Under the pieces are notes generated by a model. It did not search any database. It saw nothing but the letters and a program-made list of their open reading frames with translations, and was not told the DNA's origin. The position numbers were made by a program, and so were the translations under genes. A DNA stretch of 64,000 nt from Daedaleopsis sinensis (lineage: Eukaryota; Basidiomycota; Agaricomycetes; Polyporales; Polyporaceae), in NCBI GenBank assembly GCA_033807695.1, contig CM066310.1, positions 806,001-870,000 on the forward strand, in the 5' to 3' direction. This document shows positions 56,131-64,000 of the stretch, piece after piece (positions within the stretch are counted from its first letter, which is position 1; every line of letters begins with the position of its first letter).

Positions 56131-57046
56131 TAGACTATACACCAAGGGAATATCCTCCCTGGTTTTAAAACCGAAGGGAGGATATTCCCCCCCTCCCATC
56201 ACCGCCCGTCACTCGCGTATCTCCCGCTCCCGCTCCAGTCTCACCCTCCCCGCGCCTCTCTGCTCCTGTTCCTCTCCCCTGCGCCTCGAGCTCCCGACGT
56301 CTCTCCCCCCCGCCCGCCGCGCGTCGAGGGTGGGCGAGGGCGGGGGAGAGAGACGGCGGGAGGGCGCTGCAACCGTGGCAGGTCTCTTGAGTCGCGGACG
56401 GCGCGGCGACAGTGACGGCGCGGCGGGCGGGGGAGAGAGACGGCGGGAGGCCTGCACCCGTGGCAGATTTCTTCAGTCGCGGACGGCGCGACCAAAGCGC
56501 GGCGCAGGATTCTTAAGACGCAGACGGCGCGGCAACAGTGACAGCGGGCGAGACAGAGACGGCGGGCACGAGAGAGAACGCGGGCGCGAGACAGACCGCG
56601 GGACGGCGGGCGGGAGACAGACGGCGGACGCGAGACAGACGGCGGACGCGAGACAGACGGCGCGCTGCACCCGTTGCAGGTTTCTTGACACGTGGACGGC
56701 GCGGCGACAGTGACGGCGCGCAAGAGAGAGTCGGTGCGCAAGAGAAAGACGGAGCGAGGAGGGGAGGCGGGCTGCGGGGAGAAACGAGCGCTGGGGAGCG
56801 GGCTGAGCAGAGCGGGCGGCGCGGAGCGGACGGTGGGGAGAGACGTTGAACGCTGAACTGCAGCGCACGGTCGAGGACGGGAGAGGGCGGGGAGAGGGGG
56901 ATAAGCGCAGGGGAGAGGGACGGGCGCCGGGGTGAGACCGGAGCGGGAGCGGGAGATACGCGAGTGACGGGCGGTGATAAGAGGGGAGGAATATCCTCCC
57001 TTCGGTTTTAAAACCAGGGAGGATATTCCCTTGGTGTAGACGGCTC
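56131..57046. mobile_element. Non-autonomous hAT-like element, 916 bp
   Basis: The element has terminal inverted repeats of about 109 bp (56138..56246 and 56930..57038, about 105 identical positions) and an 8-bp target duplication (GCAAGCAG), which is typical of hAT transposons. The outermost bases are TAG and GAG, near the hAT terminal pattern. Each inverted repeat contains its own hairpin: GGGAATATCCTCCC and GGGAGGATATTCCC around GGTTTTAAAACC. The interior is very GC-rich and holds irregular copies of a motif near CGGACGGCGCGGCGACAGTG. It encodes no transposase; the long open frames inside are GC-bias artefacts. Confidence 0.82.
56370..56730. repeat. Diverged subrepeats inside the hAT-like element
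   Basis: Four irregularly spaced copies of a motif of about 50 bp, each running CCCGTGGCAG then TTTCTT, CGGACGGCGCGG and CGACAGTGAC, begin near 56370, 56452, 56499 and 56672. Short GACAGACGGCGG repeats lie at about 56615-56660. Confidence 0.6.
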
Positions 57047-57054
57047 GCAAGCAG
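57047..57054. repeat. 8-bp target-site duplication, right copy (GCAAGCAG)
   Basis: Matches 56123-56130 perfectly. Confidence 0.85.
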
Positions 57055-57499
57055 ATAGGCCATCTCTGAGCTAAGTCCTTGCTAGTGCTTTTAAGCTTCT
57101 CCAATCGCCGAGGTCATCTTGGCTGCACCATCTGAATTGGGGGAAACGACGCTCGAGTGCTTCCGCGAACGTAGACTATACGTTGCCACCGCACAGTGTG
57201 TACCAATAAACGATTTCAGATTTGCCGTCTGCATAATATAGAAGAGAAGACTAGCAGTACCTTTCCAGAGCCAATCAATCCGACCAGAATAAGCATGACC
57301 TGCTGGCCCGACGGAAGAATGCCGTCGTGAAGGGAGGTGGTGGCATTGGTGTTCACATTCACCGCTTCAAGCGTACGAGGTTCCTAACGAGTCATCAGCC
57401 CAGTCCTTGTCCTCTTGCTACCGATATAGAGATCTCAAGTGATGAAACTACCTCGAGCGACTGACTACTAAGTTGAGATTCGAATTCAAGCTGCGTCAT

Positions 57500-58553
57500 G
57501 TTACAAGCTTGAAGATCCGGAGGGTTGATTCGGAGAAGTTGGCAGGTTTAAGGCGGCTCGCTAGTATGTCGAAGTTTGGGAAATGGGTCTAAGCCTTGTA
57601 TTCTGTCTTCGATCCCTATAGAAACCTGCTCAAGGTTGAAGTCGCTTTAAGGAGCGCACAAGTTCGGACGGTTTGCAAACTAGTGTTGTTTGTGCTTGTT
57701 TGTGGTATGATGTATCTTACCCACCACCAGACCAGCGTACGACGACTTCAACAGTAATGCATTGACAACAAGGACATATCATTAGTATTTTGCGAAGAGG
57801 CCTATCGATCATAACACGAGCCAAACAGCGTACACATGCAGGTGCAAAGTCCAAACTCGATTCGCTTCTCATCCTGCCAGAACCAGGCGCCCGCAAACAC
57901 AACGCAGATCTTTTCACGGGGCGCCATTCCTTCTACCCCTTCAAGGCTTAATGTTCCGTCCTTTCCCCATGCCCCGCCCGCCACCTCTGCCCTCGGACCC
58001 ATCATCCCCGATGGAGATCGTTGTCCATGTCCATCATAGACTCGCTGCGCAGGCTGCTGAGGCTCTAGATGCTGCCGTGCGGGAGAAGGTCGACCCGGTC
58101 GCGCAGCGACGACACACCTTCGTGCGGCGGGGAGTCGGGGAGGGTAAGGCGGTCAAGAGGGACCCCCCGCACTTCAGGCCCGGGCGGTAGCCGTTCTCCG
58201 ACGGAGGGCTACGGTCGCGGGGAGGGCCCATGCGAGCGTCTTCGGGTTTGGGAGGGAGATCTCGAGTGAGGTCCCTCCCTCGGTCGCCCGCGTACTCCTA
58301 CGCCCTGTCGGGTCCCCGACGATTGTCGCGTACTGGTTTGCCTCCCCGCTCAGACGCATCGAAGGAACCCGTCATCGCGGCCGAGAGTAGACGTACGCGA
58401 TCTGGGTGGACCTTCACCGGCGGAAGCTCTTCCTCGCGCCGATTTTCTGTAGGGGACTCCTCCGTGGTCAGTCACGCCTAGGGTAATCCGTGGGGACCGA
58501 GGCGGAAGGAAATAAAATAGTCGGCGATGCGAATCATCGACCTGGTTTGACCC
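57500..58553. other. Region without a supported gene
   Basis: Short frames exist on both strands (for example plus 57951..58190 and minus 57802..58005), but neither has a motif or partner exons. A GC-rich part (57900-58480) could hold exons of an unrecognised gene. Confidence 0.3.
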
Positions 58554-61500
58554 CTATTTGAGCTTGAAATTGCCATGGGGAGGGCTAGGCTGCTGCTGCC
58601 TCACAGGAGGTTCGTCGCGTCGAGGAAGTAGGTCATCGCTTCGGGGAGGTAGGTCATCGCGTCGAACAGGAAGGTCGATACGTCTGGACCAGTCCACACT
58701 ATCGGAAGAAGTAAACGTCAGATTAGGACACGACGTGAACCCATGGCACATACTCTGTAAAGTCTCTCAGACTACGATCTTCATTATCTCGCATCATCCG
58801 CCCCCGCGCAGCTTGCATCTATTATCGGGTCGACCAATCACGCTCTTCATTATCCGCGCTCGCATTGGATGTGTTAGCCGCAGGTGGGGGGGCGGGGCAA
58901 ATCGGGACTGCGAGGGCGTGAGCATGCTAGTATACAGATGATGTTGAGGAGTGCTTCATACCTGACGGGAATTCGATGGCGAGATCCGATCGTCTATGGG
59001 CTCTGGGGCTCCACGACCGCGCTATACATATTGTGAGCTACGATATGATCAACTTTGATACAACACAAACCATCGAGCCACTGGTGGACACTGAAAGGCG
59101 GCGACCTGTATGATCGTGACGCCGAGGATCTAGAATAGATGCTTCGGATGAAGACGGGAATAGCGTCGACTGTTTACCGTCAGGGAACTGCGCATGTTAC
59201 GAAGACGAACGTACCCATTGTTGCTAGATTGGAATGGTGGTGGTGGCGGCGCGGCGCGTAGGACCCGAGCGACGTTGAGTTGTCGTATCTTCCCTTAATA
59301 TTAGCGTTATTCGTCCCGCTCATTGTTGGTTGCCGGGTAGCATTCGTTACCCCGGGGCGTCCTCGTCCTGCGCATGGCTACGAAGCAGATCAGCTTTACG
59401 ATCAGGTTGCACCAGTAAAAGCTCACCTCTACATCATGGACACGACCCGACGGCCGTTCAGGGAAGTCACGAGGCGTCACTTGCTGAGGCGGCTCAACAG
59501 GGCTAGAGGCGAATTGACTAGGCCGACGCCCAACATCGTTTAGTTCCTAACGCCCATCCATTCCAGGTGGAACCTAACAACCTCGTCCACGAGCGTAGTT
59601 GTTTTTGGGAAAGCCTGCGGGACGATTGTTGTATGGGGACGATGGCGAAGGTGCCAAAGAAGGAACCATAGCCCTGGGTGCCCGCAGGAGCCCCTCCAAG
59701 GCTGTAGCGGCTATTTGGTCAGAGTGGATGCCTCTTGGCGGCGCTGTGCGAGGAACACGCGGTCTGCTGGACGACGGTGGCGGATCGACGTCCATGGCCT
59801 TCGGACCGCGCATACCACGACTTAAGGTGTTGGGCGGACCGGTCGCGTGAATGCGTCCATTCCTTGCACCCGGTCTCGTTGGTGGGATTGGGCTGGTGCT
59901 CTCGGGGTAAGTCCAAACAGATTTATGGCTGATATGGCCAGACGGAGTGTCGTAGAGAGGCACGGCACCTTGATCTGTGAAACTCAGCGGCTTCATCTGA
60001 TTCGCTGGACAGTGGTTGACTCTTCTGCCATTAGGAAGCGTGAAAACCCGAATTGAAGGCGACTCACTCTCTGGGGAGAGGACTCTGAATCCTGATAGGC
60101 AGCTTTAAGTTTGCGAAATTGGCAGGCGACGGTTGCGACTGCCTGTTCCTTCAATGCTCATCTTGCGGAGGAAGAAGTGCCCGCCTACGCTTTGTGCGAT
60201 ACGCAGAGTCAAGATTCAACGATACTTGCGATTTTCTGAGACGACTTACGAGACTGATCAGCCTGGGATGTGTGAGGAGAGTAGGGAGCCGTCACCGGTT
60301 TCGCCGGAAGAGATGGCACCAAGGCTGGGAAATCCAGACCAGGGCGGCGGGGCGTCGCTTGGTCGTTATTCAGACGTCTTTGTTTGGAGTTATCGAAGTC
60401 TGCCTCTGGAATCTCTACATTCCTCTTCTCGTCTGAGGAACAATGTCGATGGGATTGTTATCCTGATATCGTCGGGGTTGAGGAGCGTCTGAACGCTCAA
60501 AGCGTGAGGGCTCCCGAGCTCCGTTTGAACCTGGTCCGATGTATCTGATGTACGCTGGCCCCAGGATGCAGGAACAGTGCGCCTTGGGGGCGGGGATTCG
60601 CGCGGATGCGACGGTAGAGGAGGAGGTCCTGCAATAGAAAAGGAAAAGGGTTCGTGAAAGACGCGGCAGGAGCGAGGAATAGGAAGAATTAAGAAGCACG
60701 AATCAACGAGGGTCGGAGGGTTCAGGAGAATCGTCCTCGTATGTACAGCAGTATATAGGCGGGGGGGCAAGGTATCGAGGCCATGCTGCTCAACTCCGAA
60801 GGCTTCACCAGACAGTCGGATAGCACTTGTCCTCCACCTCGGGGGAGCGTCGACGCGAAGGACGGGAGGTGGAAGGGGCGAATAACGTTCTTGGAGCATG
60901 CCACTCGTCGCGAGGGTGGCGTAAACTTGTGTATCTGGAGAGGGGAAGACGAGGTGGAGCGCGGTGTCATCCTTGTGACGGAGAGGAGGTTCAATGTCGC
61001 CTTTGCGACGGAGGCGAGGTTCGATGTCGTGCTTGCGCCGCATATGCGGCTCAGTGTCGTCTTTACACCGGAGGTCAATGTCGTCCTTCCTATGGATACG
61101 AGGCTTGATATCATGTTTGGGACGAGTTGTACTATGAACGTTATCTTTATGCCGGTGCAGGGGAGGCTCTAGTTCGTCCTTGCGCCGAACAAGCCGGTCC
61201 GTAAGCGAGTGTTCGCGATACCGTCCGCGTCTACGAGTAAGTGTTCCATTGCGAGTACGGAGTCGCTCTCCAGAGTCGTGGTAGTGCGATAACATCCTCA
61301 TCCAAGCATGCAAATCTTCAGCGATGTCGTCTGCCACTGGATGAGCAATAGAACTAGCTGCAGAAAGAGGAAGTTCTGCTGCGTTTCAGCGGAAGGCTGA
61401 TCCCAAACCGCTAGTGCCATTGTTCATCACCTGAGTCTCGACGCACTAATGTCGTGGTGGGCTTCACATACCTGGTTTTAGCGTTGTCTGTGCTTCGACG

Positions 61501-61600
61501 ATCACGACGGCGTCCGCTGATATGGTTATCGCTGATATGGCGGACGCCTCTACAATGGACTGAGCGTCGGACTCGAAGTCATCTCGATTTCGACGTCTTC
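58554..61600 (-). CDS. Long disordered protein with charged peptide repeats (approximate model)
   Basis: A chain of minus-strand exons with coding character ends in a stop at 58554. From the 5' side: an exon near 61580..61470 (SIVEASAISAITISADAVVI), one starting at 61336 (ADDIAEDLHAWMRMLSHYHD), a Pro/Ser-rich part to about 60390, exons near 60390..60230 (FPALVPSLPAKPVTAPYSPH), 59996..59580 (PKAMDVDPPPSSSRPRVPRT), 59540..59430 (RRPSQFASSPVEPPQQVTPR), 59375..59220 (RPGVTNATRQPTMSGTNNAN) and a last exon to 58554. The second exon has decapeptide repeats like KHDIEPRLRR and KGDIEPPLRH; the last has RRDDLPP-type heptads. Exact joints are not resolved, and no family is recognised. Two genes merged here cannot be excluded. 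Confidence 0.45.
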
Positions 61601-62298
61601 ATCCAAATCTGCACGCTCGGCTAAGGGTCGAAGAGAAAGCGGGATAGTGGTTGCGAGTAGAGGGCGGACAAACATGTAGTGGAATACATGTAGACCGAAG
61701 TTACTTCTGACTGTAGATAGATGGATTCAACACATGATTTTCTATAAACCCGGTTCATGCGCATGAAGAGACCGAAGTCAGCATCTGGAAAAGTAAATGT
61801 TAGTGGGCTAGAATGTCTAAGAGATGGCTGACTGTACCGTGACGCGGCACACCGTCTAGAGCTATTCTTTTAACCATGATGGAAAATTAACTTACAGGAC
61901 TTGTGCGCGAGGATGATAGTACGCAAACACGCAGCGAATTTGGAGTGTGTACAAATAGTAGTAAACAGTCAATCGCTCGTGTACAAATACACTTAAACAA
62001 CTAGTGCCTCCAGCCGGAGTTTGCTGATACTTAGAGGATCTACCTAGAAACTACTAACCTTTGTAATATGACCGAAGGCCTTCAAAACAGTCAGATGAAC
62101 GCCGATTGTTGCGGAGACAAAGTAGAATAGGTAGAGACATCGCGACAGGATCAGACGAGAAAATACATGGTACAGCGTGATATAACTTCTCTTTCAACTC
62201 TGCCTATTCCCGAACAAATACGCTAATATTCTTCTGCATTTCCAGCTCTCGTTCGCATTCGTTGCTTGATAAAGCCTCCGCATCAAGAAACCCTACGT
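61601..62298. other. Intergenic region
   Basis: About 700 bp, relatively AT-rich, with no gene recognised. Confidence 0.4.
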
Positions 62299-64000
62299 TC
62301 AAGGTCGACGAACCCTTCGCGTCGACATACGACGGTTACCTTAAGACATATAACCGGTCAGAAGATGATATGTCGCGTTAAATGGGTAAAGTACATACCG
62401 TTGGACATAGAGACGACAGACATAGGTGACGAATAGGAGCGAGTGACTCCGTTGTACAGAATTGCTGATGAAGAACTTTCTCCGTCGGACTCGTCAAGCC
62501 TGCGGCGCTTCTGCAAGTATAACGTCAACAGAAATTCAGAAACAAAGAGGAGTACGTCTTACCGATGCTCTAGCCTGTGGAACTTCAGTCGAAGACGCTG
62601 ATATTTCAGGCCCGGCAACTCCTTCCGCGACATGCGATCTGAATTCTTGCGATTGCTGCAGCGAGCCATCCGCGAGTTCGAGATTCCCTAGAACGGTCGA
62701 GGAGTCGCGTTGACGGGCGTCGACGATAGCCTCGATTGACAGATCCGCAGCTGACCGTGTAACGTCGCCAGGACCAAGTTCGGCCTCCAGCTCGATGTTG
62801 CTTGGATCACGTCTGAAAAAGCCCAACCTTTGAGTGCTATTCTCGCGAAGCCATGTCGTGTACACAAGCGCATCTCTTTCGAGTCGCAATCTGGGCGAGC
62901 CGTATTCAGCATGGAAATCCGAAGAAAGCGGACGAGGAGATCCCGTTCGATCTTCCTGATCGCGAGAAATGTAGGCTTCGAGATTCGAAGCGGAGTGGCG
63001 CGAGCTCATAGCGGTGTCCGAAGGTACCATGCTTCGAGCAGGGGATGCGAGGATGTCGGAGCGATGGGCAGAAGAAGCTGGGAAGCTCAGCTGTATAATT
63101 AGGTGAGTGCGAGCATCGTGTGGCTGATAGTTGTACTCACCGACGTATTCCCAGAACGAAGATGCGGAATGGGACTCTGTCCTAGTGGTTCGGATATGTA
63201 GTCATTGAGCGCAGTCGCAACTCTGGAGGTCGCAATGCGAGTGGCGTGAGAGGGTTGGTGGACAGGGACGAGGGATCGGAGATCGAGAAACGGGATCGTG
63301 TCGTGGCTCTGCTGAGGAAGATCTTCAAGAGTAGGTGACGATGGCAAAGATATCGCGCGAGTGATAGCTAACTCGACATGCGGTAGCGCAGGTGTACCAA
63401 TCTGTAAATAACTCGTAAGTACATGGCATTCATTCGAGATTGCAGTCCAAAGTACTTACACGAGTAATAGGAGTGACCATCTGCGCCGAGATGTCGCTCA
63501 TCACGTCTATAGACGGTGATCGAATAGGAACTGGGTGCGATAGGAAAGACATTGTAGACGTGGACGAGTGTGGACTTCCATGAAGGCTGTGAACTGATCC
63601 GCCGTATTCGCTGATGTCGCTCGGGTATTCCAAACTTAGCGACAAGTCAGGTCCAACTTCAAAAGGTGGCGCTATGTCTAGCCCAAGACCAATGGTAGAG
63701 GGAGACTTCTCGCGACCGTCTTGGAGGGCCGAAGGAGACGGGGAATGTACGTCGTTGAGGAAGTCGAAAGGTAGTGGTGACAATGGTGCATCAAGAACAA
63801 AGGGAGACGGCGATGGGATATTGTAGACAGAGGTAGGTTCGAGTTGAACCTTCGTACCTGAGAGCGTTGACGTGATACTGCGACAGATACAGAAGATTGG
63901 AACTTGCATAGCGAATGGCTGTGCGCTATGAACGCAAGGAACTGCTCGACCACGGTCGCAAGGTTGTCCAATTCCTTGGCAGCGGAGACAAGGGTGATCG
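62299..64000 (-). CDS. Hypothetical Ser/Pro-rich protein with nuclear localisation signal (5' partial)
   Basis: The gene enters from beyond 64000 on the minus strand. Its first visible exon encodes a helical segment (SAAKELDNLATVVEQFLAFI). Later exons join in phase: one ending at 63460, then 63401..63141, 63090..62563, 62510..62399 and 62339..62299 with TGA. The joint near 63860-63900 is unresolved. The middle is a long Ser/Pro/Asp-rich disordered stretch with FLDLRSLVPVHQPSHATRIA and ALVYTTWLRENSTQRLGFFR. The sequence KRRRLDESDGESSSS near the end is a typical monopartite nuclear signal. I do not recognise the family; a nuclear regulatory role is inferred only from that signal. Confidence 0.6.

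Larger units (their letters stand above)
55944..57499 (-). pseudogene. Decayed P-loop polynucleotide-kinase-like gene, split by a transposon
   Basis: Minus-strand exons 57499..57452 and 57383..57261 and the exon starting at 57175 splice in phase. They encode a P-loop AAA-type kinase like that found in PNKP/aprataxin-type DNA repair proteins: VMLILVGLIGSGK then STFAEALERRFPQFRWCSQD. The next codons carry an in-frame TAG (after ALART), then LRDGLSAC, where a 916-bp element is inserted. Beyond it the frame resumes with IDRTN, lacks one base (AACTAGATG where AAC-GTA-GAT is expected), and continues WINIAYERPRTYVWVIVFD to 55944. No HIT domain is visible. One nonsense change, one frameshift and one insertion mark it as dead. 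Confidence 0.75.

Noticed and set aside
56138..57038. Reading the element as Tc1/mariner-like with TA duplication
   Set aside because: TA flanks the inner palindromic part, but the 8-bp GCAAGCAG duplication lies just outside and exactly restores the host gene, which fits hAT better.
56090..57104. Long open frames inside the hAT-like element
   Set aside because: They come from GC-rich repeats, appear on both strands, and resemble no transposase.
1..64000. CRISPR arrays, bacterial operons, ribosome binding sites, prophage
   Set aside because: None seen. Introns, TATA boxes and intron-bearing tRNAs show a fungal nuclear sequence.

Overview
The window is nuclear DNA of a filamentous basidiomycete, probably a wood-decay Agaricomycete such as a polypore. 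Genes are densely packed on both strands and split by many short introns of about 45-65 bp with GT...AG ends. Several genes have TATA boxes about 80-90 bp before the ATG, and both tRNA genes carry introns. The genus is inferred, not proven. All gene models were spliced by hand from reading-frame continuity and family resemblance.

Layout. 0-2.3 kb: the 3' end of an acidic protein and a small secreted protein. 4.3 kb: tRNA-Met. 4.7-10.3 kb: a questin-oxidase-like (AflY-type) enzyme followed by two tandem NAD(P)-dependent SDR/NmrA-like reductases. 10.7-14.1 kb: a divergent housekeeping lipid pair, tafazzin and inositol phosphorylceramide synthase (Aur1). 14.2-17.2 kb: a tandem duplication of a METTL7-like methyltransferase. 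18.5-29.6 kb: two dispersed cation/proton exchanger paralogues flanking a secreted DUF1996-WSC-WSC protein. 29.7-34.3 kb: an F-box/LRR protein and an NCS1 nucleobase transporter. 35-39.3 kb: a second questin-oxidase-like gene with a truncated and an intact SDR copy. 40.4 kb: tRNA-Val. 40.9-43 kb: an MFS DHA2 exporter.

From about 43 kb to 58 kb the character changes. This part is less GC-rich, gene-poor and repeat-bearing, and it holds relics. It contains a strongly diverged second-type ribonucleotide reductase large subunit with its catalytic residues kept, and two uncharacterised proteins. It also contains a decayed succinate dehydrogenase iron-sulfur subunit copy (SDH2-like), and a decayed polynucleotide-kinase-like P-loop gene broken by a 916-bp hAT-like non-autonomous transposon with an 8-bp target duplication. 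58.5-64 kb holds two long, intrinsically disordered hypothetical proteins.

How the genes may work together. The repeated association of an AflY-like Baeyer-Villiger-type enzyme with an NmrA/SDR reductase, near O/S-methyltransferase-like genes and an exporter, resembles the AflX-AflY pairing known from Aspergillus polyketide clusters. It may be a duplicated tailoring module, but no polyketide synthase is visible here.
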